Counted from the first letter of the stretch, positions 46,704 to 56,051 are shown. The stretch is DNA of 64,000 nucleotides from Anaerosporobacter faecicola (GCF_012070565.1 NZ_JAAQRO010000026.1:1-64000); one strand, 5' to 3'. Translations and numbers: made by a program. Notes: generated by a model from the letters alone, not told the origin.

Positions 46704-48710
46704 GTGAGATATATTGGAAGTAAAGCTACATTATTAGATGAAATTGATAAAATGATTGGAAAACACACAACAGGAAACGAAACGACTTTCTGTGATATAT
46801 TTGCAGGTACGGGTATTGTTGCACGTTATTTTAAGTCTAGGTATGCGGTTACATCCAATGATATGTTACATTTCTCTTATGTTATGCAAAAAGCTACCAT
46901 AGAGAATAATCTTGCTCCTGATTTTACAAAACTACATGAGATGGACATAAAAGACCCTATTGCGTATTTGGAAGAGGCGGAGATTTCTAATGTAACATAT
47001 GAGGATGATACGTATTTTATTGCAAAACATTATTCACCCCATGATGATTGCCAAAGAATGTACTTAACAAATTCCAATGCGCTTCGAATTGATTTTATTA
47101 GAAATACCATCGAGAAATGGCATCGGGAAGAATTAATTAACGACAATACCTATTATTATCTGCTGGCAAGTCTATTGGAAGGGGTTCCATACGTTTCGAA
47201 TATTACAGGTACTTATGGTGCCTATCTAAAAGAGTGGGATAATCGAGCATATAAGAAGTTTGAGATGATTCGTCTAGAAGTTGTGAATAATGAACGTGAG
47301 AATCATAGTTATAATGAGGATGCATTGGAACTAATTCAAAAAGTAGAAGGAGATATCCTTTATATTGATCCTCCATATAATGCAAGACAGTATGCACCCA
47401 ATTATCATTTGTTAGAAACCATATCAAAGTATGACTATCCAGAGATTCAAGGGGTTACAGGTATTCGCCCTTATGAGGATATGAAATCACCGTTTTGTAT
47501 GAAGGCAAAGGTTGAAGAGGCTTTTGATCAACTAATCAAACAGGCAAAGTTTACGCATATTATTATGAGTTATAGCAGTGATGGATTAATGAATGAATAT
47601 CAGATTGAGACCATATTGAAACGATATGGTGATCCAAAGACATATCAATTAAAGAAAATTCCATATCGAAAATATAAGGGAAAATTAAATTCAAAAGGGC
47701 GTACCTTATATGAATATTTATTTTATATACAGAAGCCTGAATTTGGTGTTAATCAAGGTACAGAACAGAACATAGATCAAAGAGAACAATCTCGCTTTAG
47801 TAAACAGGCAATTTTAAATAGCGGTAAATACATTAAAAGTCCGTTGAATTATATTGGAGGAAAGTATAAATTATTGCCTCAGATTTTACCACTATTTCCG
47901 GAAGAGATTCATACATTTGTTGATTTATTTTGTGGTGGTTGCAATGTAAGTGTCAATGTACAGGCAGAACAAATCTTGTGTAACGATATTAATGGGAAAA
48001 TCATAGAGCTTTATAAAACATTTAAGAAGATGCCTATTAATAAAATTATTGGACAAATTGAAGAAAATATTGAAAAGTACGGATTGTCAAAACAAAATGA
48101 AGAAGGATTTAAGCAGTTTCGTGATTACTATAACCAGACAGGAAATCCGATCGATCTGTATACACTAACCTGTTACTCATTTAATTATCAATTCCGTTTT
48201 AATAATAACCTTGAGTATAATAATCCATTTGGAAGAAATCGTAGTCAATTCTCTGATAATATGAGAAAAAATCTATACCTATTTGTGGATCGCTTACAGT
48301 CTTCCAAAATTACTTTTAGTAGCAAAGATTTCACAAAAGTTTCCTTGCGGAATCTTTCAGAAGGGGACTTCATCTATTGTGATCCTCCTTACTATATTAC
48401 CACAGGAACTTACAATGATGGTAACAGAGGGTTTAAAGATTGGAAAGAAGCGCAAGAACGTGCCTTGTATCGTTATCTGGATCGTGCAGATAAGAAAGGG
48501 ATTAAATTTGCTGTTTCAAATGTCATGGAACATAAAGGAAGGCATAATGATATATTAGAAGCGTGGAGTAAAAAGTATGAGGTGACAGATCTGAACTTTA
48601 ACTATTCCAATGCAAGTTATAACACAAGCAGAGGTTGCAGCAGGGAAGTTCTGATCACAAATTACAAAGTGGCTGATGGTAGTAAGATAAAGGAGACCAA
48701 GCAAGTATGA
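46704..48710 (+). CDS. FokI-type double-domain adenine-N6 DNA methyltransferase
   Basis: 668 residues from the GTG at 46704 (VRYIGSK, matching the MRFIGSK start I recall for M.FokI), with GGAGG 8 bases upstream. Two complete D12-class amino-methyltransferase domains are fused. The first (1 to about 350) has FCDIFAGTGIVARYF (SAM motif, about 29-43) and DPPY at 222-225 followed by NARQYAPNYH. The second (about 375-668) has SPLNYIGGKYKLLPQI, DLFCGGCN (about 407-414) and DPPY at 560-563. In M.FokI each domain methylates adenine on one strand of the asymmetric site, GGATG and CATCC. The stop overlaps the nuclease start by 4 bases, so the protective enzyme is made first. Confidence 0.95.
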   Translation: MRYIGSKATLLDEIDKMIGKHTTGNETTFCDIFAGTGIVARYFKSRYAVTSNDMLHFSYVMQKATIENNLAPDFTKLHEMDIKDPIAYLEEAEISNVTYEDDTYFIAKHYSPHDDCQRMYLTNSNALRIDFIRNTIEKWHREELINDNTYYYLLASLLEGVPYVSNITGTYGAYLKEWDNRAYKKFEMIRLEVVNNERENHSYNEDALELIQKVEGDILYIDPPYNARQYAPNYHLLETISKYDYPEIQGVTGIRPYEDMKSPFCMKAKVEEAFDQLIKQAKFTHIIMSYSSDGLMNEYQIETILKRYGDPKTYQLKKIPYRKYKGKLNSKGRTLYEYLFYIQKPEFGVNQGTEQNIDQREQSRFSKQAILNSGKYIKSPLNYIGGKYKLLPQILPLFPEEIHTFVDLFCGGCNVSVNVQAEQILCNDINGKIIELYKTFKKMPINKIIGQIEENIEKYGLSKQNEEGFKQFRDYYNQTGNPIDLYTLTCYSFNYQFRFNNNLEYNNPFGRNRSQFSDNMRKNLYLFVDRLQSSKITFSSKDFTKVSLRNLSEGDFIYCDPPYYITTGTYNDGNRGFKDWKEAQERALYRYLDRADKKGIKFAVSNVMEHKGRHNDILEAWSKKYEVTDLNFNYSNASYNTSRGCSREVLITNYKVADGSKIKETKQV

Positions 48711-50449
48711 TTACAATATGGCCGGTAGAGACTACTAATTTTCGTGCATTTGGCTGGGTACAAGATCCAAGTAATTTAAGAAGTTTATGTAATGTAACAG
48801 CTATATTTGATGAAAACTCGCCAATGCATAAGAAATTGGTTCAAACGATTCTTCCTCAATTGGTGGAAGAAAGAGATGGAAGAGACGACTTAATTCAGGC
48901 GTTACAAGCTAGACCTTTACGAATTCCGTATAGTAAGCTTGTAGGAACCGCATTTAAGCCAAGAAAAGACTCGCGGTGTAATGGAATTGTACAAGCAACA
49001 GTAAAAGGGCAAATACGACCATTTATCGGCGAGTGGCAAGCAGATAATTTTGTACGGTGGGCATATGCTTTTCATTTTATTCAATATAATTATGAGGATG
49101 ACACATTCACAATAACAGAGGAGGGAAGAGAGTTAGTAGAAGCATGGGAAGGAAATGATGCGCTATCGCCAAAAGAGATATCGATCTTAACAAAAGCGAT
49201 TTTGGCATACCCTCCTGCGGTAAGAATACTAACACTTTTAGCAAAAGAGGATGCACATTTAACAAAGTTTGAACTTGGTAAACAACTTGGTTTTATTGGA
49301 GAGAATGGATTTACCAGTTTGCCACAAAGTGTACTCCTTCGATCCTTGGCTATTACAGAAGATCCAACGGAATGTAGTAAGATGAAAGCGGATTGGGAAG
49401 GGTCTAGTGACAAATATGCTCGTATGATAGCAAAATGGTTATCAAAGCTTGGGCTTGTTGAAATGGTATCCAAGACCTTTGATGTATCTATTCAAGGGAA
49501 AATAAATCAAGTTACGATTGGCCAGGCATATCAGATTACAACGAAAGGGTATATGGCACTAAACCACATACAAGGAAAAAGCTCCTATAAAAAATTGGGT
49601 AAGAATATATGTTTTGAGATGTTAGCAACAAAAGCTGGTGACCGGGAGTATTTGCGTTCAAGAAGAGCGTATCTGCTCAAATTCTTATCAGAAGCCAAAA
49701 GTACGATAACATTAGAGGAATTAGTTAATAAGATTAATGCAAGTGGAATATCCTGTGAAGGAAGTAGTATTGAGGATGATATCAATGGTTTAATTAACAT
49801 TGGTCTTCAGATTACAAAGGAACAAAGCGGATACTGCCTTCAGGATTGCTTAAGTGATTTTATTATACCTACTGCCAGGTTAGAGGGCAGATCAGAGCTG
49901 GAATATAAGAAGGAAGAGGTACGTCATCAATTAACACATCTATCCCATGAATACCTAGGGTTATTAGACCTCGCTTATGATAGTAAACAAAATCGCTTGT
50001 TTGAGTTAAAGACGATGCAGCTACTTACAGAAGAGTGTGATTTTGAGGGATTACATCTGGGAGGAAGCAGAAAACCAGATGGGATTGCCTACTCGGAGAG
50101 CTATGGTATAATCATAGATACGAAGGCGTACTCTGGTGGATACTCATTACCAATATCACAGGCAGATGAAATGGAACGCTATATTGGAGAGAATCAAACA
50201 AGGGATCCAAAGGTAAACCCCAATGAGTGGTGGAAGAATTTTTCGGACACAACACAGGAATTTTATTTTATGTTTGTGGCAGGGCATTTTAAAGGAAAAT
50301 ATCAAGATCAAATAGAGCGGATTAGCTGTAATAAAAGTGTAAAAGGTGCTGCGGTCTCTATAGAACAGTTGTTATTGACGGTTAATGCCTATAAGGCAGG
50401 AAAGTTAGATCATGAAGGTATTAAAAAAGCGCTGTTTGAGAGTGTGTAA
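48707..50449 (+). CDS. FokI-like type IIS restriction endonuclease
   Basis: 580 residues, the length of FokI, and similar along the whole chain (RAFGWVQDP, LTKFELGKQLGFIGENGFTSLP, WEGSSDKYARMI, HLGGSRKPDG, IDTKAYSGGY, ENQTRD). Catalytic residues are Asp458, Asp471 and Lys473 in the PD-(D/E)xK cleavage domain (about 390-580), matching FokI D450, D467 and K469. The dimer-interface pair D483/R487 is kept as D487/R491. Of the GGATG-contact residues I recall for FokI, R79, Q95, W105, E220, K225 and R228 correspond to R86, Q102, W110, E231, K236 and R239, while N13 and N217 are replaced by D20 and A228. Recognition of GGATG with cleavage outside the site is likely. Confidence 0.96.
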   Translation: MITIWPVETTNFRAFGWVQDPSNLRSLCNVTAIFDENSPMHKKLVQTILPQLVEERDGRDDLIQALQARPLRIPYSKLVGTAFKPRKDSRCNGIVQATVKGQIRPFIGEWQADNFVRWAYAFHFIQYNYEDDTFTITEEGRELVEAWEGNDALSPKEISILTKAILAYPPAVRILTLLAKEDAHLTKFELGKQLGFIGENGFTSLPQSVLLRSLAITEDPTECSKMKADWEGSSDKYARMIAKWLSKLGLVEMVSKTFDVSIQGKINQVTIGQAYQITTKGYMALNHIQGKSSYKKLGKNICFEMLATKAGDREYLRSRRAYLLKFLSEAKSTITLEELVNKINASGISCEGSSIEDDINGLINIGLQITKEQSGYCLQDCLSDFIIPTARLEGRSELEYKKEEVRHQLTHLSHEYLGLLDLAYDSKQNRLFELKTMQLLTEECDFEGLHLGGSRKPDGIAYSESYGIIIDTKAYSGGYSLPISQADEMERYIGENQTRDPKVNPNEWWKNFSDTTQEFYFMFVAGHFKGKYQDQIERISCNKSVKGAAVSIEQLLLTVNAYKAGKLDHEGIKKALFESV

Positions 50450-50464
50450 TAGAAAGGAATCCAT

Positions 50465-51016
50465 ATGAAATTAGTAATTGCATCCGATATTCACGGATCG
50501 GCTTATTATTGTAAAAAATTATTAAGTCGTTATAAGGAAGAAAAAGCAGATAAACTTATATTACTTGGAGACCTCTTATATCATGGTCCAAGAAACGATC
50601 TTCCAAAGGAGTATGCACCAAAGGAAGTCATCCAAATGCTAAATGAAATAAAAGCAGAAATTCTGTGTGTACGTGGAAACTGTGAAGCAGAAGTGGATCA
50701 AATGGTATTGGAGTTTCCTGTATTGTCAGATTCTATGATCTTATATTTGGATGGTCGAATGGTATTTGCAACACATGGACATTTATTTCATAAAGAGCAT
50801 CTTCCACAATTGAAGGCTGGTGATATACTATTACATGGTCATACACATGTACAAGCGCTAGAACGTGTGGAAGGGTATTATTATATGAATCCTGGTTCTG
50901 TATCCATTCCTAAGAACGGAAATGAAAATAGTTACATGGTATATGAGAATGGAATCTATACCATTAAAAATCTTGATGGTAAAGAGATTGATCACATCAG
51001 TGTGATAGAAGAATAA
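50465..51016 (+). CDS. yfcE: YfcE-like metallophosphodiesterase
   Basis: 183 residues. Calcineurin-like phosphoesterase motifs are ASDIHGS (residues 5-11), LGDLLYHG, VRGNCEAE (GNCD/E), THGH and LHGHTHV, all metal-binding. E. coli YfcE acts on artificial phosphodiesters; the physiological substrate is unknown. It lies 15 bases after the FokI-like gene with an AGAAAGGA site, so it could share its transcript, though it is a housekeeping-type gene. A strong terminator follows. Confidence 0.92.
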   Translation: MKLVIASDIHGSAYYCKKLLSRYKEEKADKLILLGDLLYHGPRNDLPKEYAPKEVIQMLNEIKAEILCVRGNCEAEVDQMVLEFPVLSDSMILYLDGRMVFATHGHLFHKEHLPQLKAGDILLHGHTHVQALERVEGYYYMNPGSVSIPKNGNENSYMVYENGIYTIKNLDGKEIDHISVIEE

Positions 51017-51044
51017 GTAGAGTTTTGTTTATGTTTTATGGAGA

Positions 51045-51084
51045 AAAAGGACATAGGTTTCACGTAAGAAACCTATGTCCTTTT
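51045..51084. terminator. Bidirectional terminator
   Basis: AAAAGGACATAGGTTTC (51045-51061) pairs perfectly with GAAACCTATGTCCTTTT (51068-51084), 6-base loop. It lies between the convergent phosphodiesterase and cobalamin adenosyltransferase genes. Confidence 0.95.
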
Positions 51085-51100
51085 GCATTGGTGTAATCCA

Positions 51101-51625
51101 TTATAATTCAATACCTTCACGAGGAAGTACGCCCTTATCATATGGATGGCGTATTTTTTTTATTTCAGAAGCATAGTCGGCTAGATTTAATAACTCAGGG
51201 GAAGGATGTTTTCCTGTAATGACAATCTCCAATTGCGTTGGTCTATTCTTAAGAAATTGAAGCAAATAGTCAAGATCAATAAATTCATAACAGTAGGCGT
51301 AGGTAAGCTCATCAAGAATAAGAAGATCATAATGTCCTTCATACGCAAGTGTACAGGTATCAACTAATAACTTTTGATAGTATGCATATGCACTTTTTTT
51401 CTCTTCACTACTAAGGGTATAGTAGTAACCAAAAACGGTATTGGTGGGAATAATGGTAATGTTGGGTAATTGCTTAAGTGCATTTATTTCACTTGAGGAG
51501 TTCGTTTTTAAAAATCTAGCGAGCAATACTTGTTTTCCTGCACCAATTGCTCGAATGGCTAGCCCTATGGCAGCGGTTGTCTTACCTTTTCCTTCCCCAT
51601 AATATATATGAATATAACTTGGCAT
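51101..51625 (-). CDS. cobO: Cob(I)alamin adenosyltransferase (CobA/CobO/BtuR family)
   Basis: 174 residues. The P-loop is GEGKGKTT (residues 10-17), followed by AIGLAIRAIGAGKQVLLARFLK, the LLILDEL Walker-B-like strand and an ITGKHPSPELLNLADYASEI segment typical of this family. It transfers adenosyl from ATP to cob(I)alamin to make the coenzyme form of B12. It stands alone, with no cobalamin biosynthesis neighbours, so it may serve salvage. It is preceded by AGGAG and read head-on to replication. Confidence 0.92.
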   Translation of the reverse strand: MPSYIHIYYGEGKGKTTAAIGLAIRAIGAGKQVLLARFLKTNSSSEINALKQLPNITIIPTNTVFGYYYTLSSEEKKSAYAYYQKLLVDTCTLAYEGHYDLLILDELTYAYCYEFIDLDYLLQFLKNRPTQLEIVITGKHPSPELLNLADYASEIKKIRHPYDKGVLPREGIEL

Positions 51626-51919
51626 ATGGGAACTCCTTTCTACTTATAAATATTCACCTATGCAAACATTTTGGTGTAAAATATCGAAATAACGCTTAAA
51701 TTGTATGCATAGGCTAACATATATGTTAGTGGAAAAAATAACTTTGGAATAAAAGGGCAAAAGGGAATCTATATCTTTTTGTAGTATCTGTAAAATTGTA
51801 TAAAGTTATGTATAAATACCTTGCATAGGTGGAAAAGGTAGATTATTATGAAAAGAGAATTAAGGAATGGAAGCAAATTATATTTGGTTCAACAGTAAGA
51901 AAGAAAAGGGTGTGCATAA

Positions 51920-52954
51920 ATGAATAATGTCCTGCAACAAGCGTTTGAACAGGTAGGTTATATAACGATACAAAGCAACCAAGTGGAAAATCTGTTGTAT
52001 CAAGTTCGTGAGGAAGGTGTATATATTGTATCTTGTGTGCGAGTAATGCATCAATCTTTAGAAGCCTATGAGAATAAACAATCAAAGATGAAATGGAACT
52101 TTATTAACCAAGGATATCGGAATATACGAGTACTACATTTATTAATTGCAGATGATCCTGAGGAAGCGAAATCGTATGTAAAACAGGGAATTGATACGTA
52201 CTGGATTATAAATGAAACCACATTGCAGCTGATCGTTTATGAAAATCAACCATCTGATTTTCTAAATAGCAAAAAACTTGTTGAAGATGTTCTAGAAGCA
52301 GAAAGTAATAGATACAGAAAACCTAGCATTGTTAGTTGGTTTATTTCTATAAAAAAGAAAATGGATCCTGCAAAGATTACTTGGAGTTTGGTGATTGTTA
52401 ATGTTTTGCTTTTTTTGATTATGGATTGGTCACCTGACAGATCCATCTATAATGCAATGATCAATCAGGGAGGTATTAGTTATCAAACATTTATTCAGGG
52501 ACACCAGTATTATCGAGGAATTTCTCATATGTTTCTCCATGGAGACTTGGATCATTTATTGGGGAATATGATTGTATTATCATTTGTTGGTATGGAAGTA
52601 GAAAAACGTCTAGGACATAAGAGATATCTCGTGTTGTATTTTCTAGGAGGAATGGTTGCGGCATTAACTTCCCTGGGATATAATAGATTACGAGAGCCTG
52701 CAATTTTGTCCATTGGCGCGTCAGGAGCCATATTTGCGGTGGTGGGAGCACTCGTTGCTATTATAGTAATGGATCATAATGAATATAAAGAAATTGGAAT
52801 TAAGAGGCTTCTATTTTTTATTGTAATATCCATCGGAAATGGATTGCAGTCCCAAGGAATTGATAATGCAGCACATATAGGAGGCGTTATAGCTGGAGCG
52901 CTACTGGGATATTTGCTATTTCATTTGAAATTGAAAAAACATACAGAAGAATAA
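51920..52954 (+). CDS. Rhomboid-family intramembrane serine protease
   Basis: 344 residues. The N-terminal 135 residues are soluble, with no family I recognise. The C-terminal rhomboid domain has six or more transmembrane segments starting near residue 155. The catalytic dyad is Ser268 in the GASG motif (SIGASGAIFAVVGAL) and His319 in NAAHIGGVIAGALLGYL. HMFLHGDLDHLLGNM is also typical, with the conserved His and Asn in the second segment. It cleaves membrane proteins within the bilayer; the substrate is unknown. The start has an AAAGGGTG site. Confidence 0.93.
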   Translation: MNNVLQQAFEQVGYITIQSNQVENLLYQVREEGVYIVSCVRVMHQSLEAYENKQSKMKWNFINQGYRNIRVLHLLIADDPEEAKSYVKQGIDTYWIINETTLQLIVYENQPSDFLNSKKLVEDVLEAESNRYRKPSIVSWFISIKKKMDPAKITWSLVIVNVLLFLIMDWSPDRSIYNAMINQGGISYQTFIQGHQYYRGISHMFLHGDLDHLLGNMIVLSFVGMEVEKRLGHKRYLVLYFLGGMVAALTSLGYNRLREPAILSIGASGAIFAVVGALVAIIVMDHNEYKEIGIKRLLFFIVISIGNGLQSQGIDNAAHIGGVIAGALLGYLLFHLKLKKHTEE

Positions 52955-53021
52955 AATGATAAAGGAAGATTGAAGTAACGATAGAGAATACAGAACCAAT
53001 ATAAAGCAGGAGGATGCATAT

Positions 53022-54005
53022 ATGAAAGTTAATATTTATTATGGTGGAAGAGGATTGATTGAAGATCCTACAATATATGTAATGAATAAGTTGATGGAAG
53101 TATTAGGGGAACTGCGCGTTGAAGTAACCAAATATAATCTTTATGAAGATAAGAATGGTATAACAACGCTACCGAAAACATTAAAAGAGGCAGATGCTAT
53201 TATCTTAGCAACAAATCTAGAATGGTGGGGAATTGGCGGATATATGCAGCAGTTTTTAGATGCTTGCTGGTTATATGGAGATAAAGAGCACATTGCTAAG
53301 TTATATATGATGCCTGTTGTTATGTCAAATACATATGGCGAGCAGGAAGCCCAATTATCGCTTGTTAAGGCGTGGGAAGTTCTTGGTGGAATTCCTTGCG
53401 ATGGATTGTGCGCTTATGTATCCGATCATGTTGAATTTGAAACAAATCCTTCCTATAAGATGATTATTGAGAAAAAAGCAGAAATGCTCTATCGATGTGT
53501 AAATCAAAAGCAGAAGGGGTTGCCATCAAGTAGCAGTGCAATTAATCATACAGTCTTAAAGAATAATACATTAGAATTGACACCACAGGAAAGTGAGCAA
53601 TTATCAATGTATGTATCAGATGATACCTATGTAAAGAAACAAAAAGAGGATATAGAGGAGTTATCTAGTCTATTTAAAGAAATGTTAGGAACGGATAGTT
53701 CGGATGAGTATTATATCAAAGAATTAAAAGCTGCATTTCAACCATTACAAGGCTTTTCTGGTTCTTTTGAGATTACGATTACAGACAAGAATAAGGTTCT
53801 AATAGTTGAGATTAACGGAGAAGAATTAAATTGTTATTATGGAAATGCAGATCAAACGGATGTACAGATTAAGACTTCCCATAGTATTATGGAAAGTATA
53901 ACGAAGGGACGTACGACGTTACAGAAAGCGTTTATGACAGGTGAACTATCTGCAAAAGGAAATTTCAAACTACTACGTAATTTTGATTCCATGTTTGTAT
54001 TTTAG
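53022..54005 (+). CDS. Flavodoxin/NADPH-FMN-reductase-like domain fused to SCP2
   Basis: 327 residues. The N-terminal domain (1 to about 170) is flavodoxin-like: VNIYYGGRGLIEDPTIYVMN, DAIILATNLEWWGIGGYMQQFLDACW and VVMSNTYGEQEAQLSLVKAWEVLGG match the flavin reductase/flavodoxin fold. A linker of about 50 residues follows, then a C-terminal SCP2 lipid-binding domain (about 225-327: FEITITDKNKVLIVEINGEELNCYYG and GELSAKGNFKLL). Both parts are recognised at fold level only. A redox protein acting on a lipophilic substrate is a guess. The start has AGGAGG. Confidence 0.75.
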   Translation: MKVNIYYGGRGLIEDPTIYVMNKLMEVLGELRVEVTKYNLYEDKNGITTLPKTLKEADAIILATNLEWWGIGGYMQQFLDACWLYGDKEHIAKLYMMPVVMSNTYGEQEAQLSLVKAWEVLGGIPCDGLCAYVSDHVEFETNPSYKMIIEKKAEMLYRCVNQKQKGLPSSSSAINHTVLKNNTLELTPQESEQLSMYVSDDTYVKKQKEDIEELSSLFKEMLGTDSSDEYYIKELKAAFQPLQGFSGSFEITITDKNKVLIVEINGEELNCYYGNADQTDVQIKTSHSIMESITKGRTTLQKAFMTGELSAKGNFKLLRNFDSMFVF

Positions 54006-54087
54006 TACGTTTCCTACGAATTATGTGAGTATGTGTCTTTGGTAGGGAATAAGGATATATAGATGCTATAAGGTTAAGTCAATTGAA

Positions 54088-54279
54088 AAAACCTCAAAGT
54101 ACCAATTGGGAGTTGGTGTACTTTGAGGTTTTAGTTTTCTAATTAATTGGGAGTTAATTAGAAGGACACATATGGTCGCTTAACGGATGGCCAATTGGAT
54201 TGGGAGTTCCAATTGGTATAGTGTTTTTTGTGGTATTTGTTTTGGCTTTGTATCTGCATTTGGGAGATGACAGTACAAA
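54088..54279 (-). ncRNA. Four-hairpin cassette with identical loops
   Basis: Four successive hairpins have different stems but one loop. H1 is 54088-54132 (AAAACCTCAAAGTAC/GTACTTTGAGGTTTT, then CCAA/TTGG; loop 54106-54112). H2 is 54137-54163 (TTCTAATTAA/TTAATTAGAA). H3 is 54191-54216 (CCAATTGGA/TCCAATTGG). H4 is 54247-54279 (about 12 bp with two bulges). Each loop holds TTGGGAG; H1-H3 share ATTGGGAGTT. Read on the minus strand the loops are CTCCCAA and H1 ends in TTTTTT, a good terminator, so a leftward RNA (the kinase 3' UTR or a separate small RNA) is the likelier product. Direction and function are inferred. Confidence 0.6.
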
Positions 54280-54320
54280 AGAGTTGATTTTATAAGGAGT
54301 TCAGAAACATTCTTATAGGA

Positions 54321-55088
54321 TCAACGGTTTGGGAGAAAAATCTTAAACTCTGTCCAATTTTCATCAAGTAGTAGCTTAATATAGCCTTCATGAGCATGGA
54401 TAATCTGCTGTGTAACAGCCAACCCCATACCAGTTCCATTTGGCTTGTAGGTGACAAATGGCTCAAAGATATTAAGTGTATCATCCAAGTTGATTGGTTC
54501 TCCATTGTTTTTAAAAGAGATGGTTATATATTCTGTAGAAGATTGTTCGTTATTCATAGATAGAAGTTCATTGGATATATGGATTTGAATTACCCCGGAT
54601 TCATCCATGGCTTCAACTGCATTCTTTATGATATTCGTAAATGCTTGTTTCAATTTAATCGGATCGCAAAGGAATGTTACTAATTTATGTTTTGTATCTT
54701 CTGTGGCAATCATCTCAATGGTTATGTTACGACTTGAGGTATGTATTTGAAAACCCTGAATTAGTTTCTGTAACATATGATTTAAATCACATGTTTGTAG
54801 ATTTAGTTTTGTGCTGTGATTGTAAGCAGTTACATCATCTAATAGTAAAACTAAGTCACTAACATCATCTGTTAGTTGCTCCCATAAATTACTTTCAGCA
54901 ATCTCTGGATAATGTGATTCTAGTAGTTGAATTGTACTACTGATCAATGTTAATGGGTTTCTGATCTCATGAGTGATTTGAGATACTACAAATTGGTGTT
55001 GAGATTCCATTTGCTTAATTGCTTCATCAAATTCTTTGTTTTGTTTGCAAAGTTGATAAAGTATTCCTGTTGTCTTATCATTATACAT
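54321..55088 (-). CDS. Orphan sensor histidine kinase (HisKA/HATPase)
   Basis: 255 residues from the ATG at 55088 with a GAGGTG site; longer in-frame starts lack one. A short N-terminal helix of about 40 residues leads to HisKA with the phospho-acceptor in VSQITHEIRNPLTLISS. HATPase boxes are NIIKNAVEAMDE (N) and GTGMGLAVTQQIIHAHEG (G2). No transmembrane or PAS domain is seen. There is no response regulator next to it. In Clostridia such orphan kinases often feed Spo0A, but nothing here proves that. Confidence 0.9.
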   Translation of the reverse strand: MYNDKTTGILYQLCKQNKEFDEAIKQMESQHQFVVSQITHEIRNPLTLISSTIQLLESHYPEIAESNLWEQLTDDVSDLVLLLDDVTAYNHSTKLNLQTCDLNHMLQKLIQGFQIHTSSRNITIEMIATEDTKHKLVTFLCDPIKLKQAFTNIIKNAVEAMDESGVIQIHISNELLSMNNEQSSTEYITISFKNNGEPINLDDTLNIFEPFVTYKPNGTGMGLAVTQQIIHAHEGYIKLLLDENWTEFKIFLPNR

Positions 55089-55632
55089 AATCATCACCTC
55101 TTTTACATATATTACCAACATAAAACGAGAATTTCAACTAATTTTTGTTTACACCAATCGACAATAATAACGGTATCATATGTATATAAATTGGTATTAA
55201 CTGTTTTCGTGTCTAAAAAAATCATATTAAGAGGAAGAAGATAAAAAAAATCATGTATTTTTTCCGATACAATGTATAGAAAAGGGAGAATTAATTACAA
55301 AAAAGGTAGGCAAAATTTAATAATTACCAAAATATGTAAATATATTAGTTGGTACGACATTTTATATGGAACTGTTCTCATATAAGATCAATGTTCTATT
55401 GTAACTATTTTCGTCCATTTTTAAAAGCCAATTATATAAAAATTTTGTGATAACATTTCATTTTGGGGTTTACCCAAAACTGTAGTACTTGATGCAAGAT
55501 GTATAAAAAGGAACTTCCTGTTTAAAATTAAAAAGGTGTGAGTTATAATAAACAGGAGATCAATATGTAATGTCGTGAGGGACATAATTTTTTACCCTTA
55601 TATCATAATAATACAAACATGGAGGGATAATG
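55089..55632. other. Divergent spacer between kinase and HIT genes
   Basis: About 540 AT-rich bases without an open frame. An inverted repeat TCCTGTTTA/TAAACAGGA (55516-55524 and 55549-55557) flanks a TATAAT at 55544-55549, possibly the -10 of the HIT gene with an operator-like dyad. A small hairpin ATGTC..GGACAT follows near 55570. Nothing else is recognised. Confidence 0.4.
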
Positions 55633-56046
55633 ATGAACGATAACTGTATTTTTTGTAAAATTGCAGCAGGAGAGATTCCATCTTATACGGTATATGAAGA
55701 TGATGATTTTAAGGCTTTTATGGATATATCACCAGCTTCTAAAGGACATACAATCCTTATTCCCAAAAAGCATGCAGACAATCTGTATGAGTTGGATGAA
55801 ACGGTAGCTTCTAAATTATTACCGGTTGCAAAGAAAATTGCAACTGCACTGAAAACGGAATTACAATGTGAAGGGCTGAATTTATTGCAAAACAATGGAG
55901 AGATAGCAGGACAAACGGTGTTCCACTTTCATATGCACTTAATTCCTCGTTATGAAGGAGATCAAGTAGTAGTAAAATGGGTTCAGGAAAAGTATGAGGG
56001 AGAACCTTTGGATCAACTTAGTGCACGAATAAAAAAACATATATAA
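55633..56046 (+). CDS. HIT-family nucleotide-binding protein (HinT-like)
   Basis: 137 residues from the second of two adjacent ATG codons, with GGAGGG upstream. It is a histidine triad protein: CIFCKIAAGEIPSYTVYEDDDF at the N-terminus, with the CxxC pair of zinc-containing HIT proteins, GHTILIPKKH, and the triad QTVFHFHMHLIPRY. It probably hydrolyses adenosine phosphoramidates or related AMP conjugates. It is monocistronic and ends at a terminator. Confidence 0.95.
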   Translation: MNDNCIFCKIAAGEIPSYTVYEDDDFKAFMDISPASKGHTILIPKKHADNLYELDETVASKLLPVAKKIATALKTELQCEGLNLLQNNGEIAGQTVFHFHMHLIPRYEGDQVVVKWVQEKYEGEPLDQLSARIKKHI

Positions 56047-56051
56047 GTAAG

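Noticed and set aside
54329-54335. Fifth TTGGGAG as part of the hairpin cassette
   Set aside because: It lies within the 3' end of the histidine kinase gene and its flanks do not pair, so it is probably chance or coding constraint.
55516-55557. Riboswitch upstream of the HIT gene
   Set aside because: Only a 9-bp inverted repeat around a -10-like sequence is seen, with no conserved aptamer features. It is more likely an operator-like dyad or chance.
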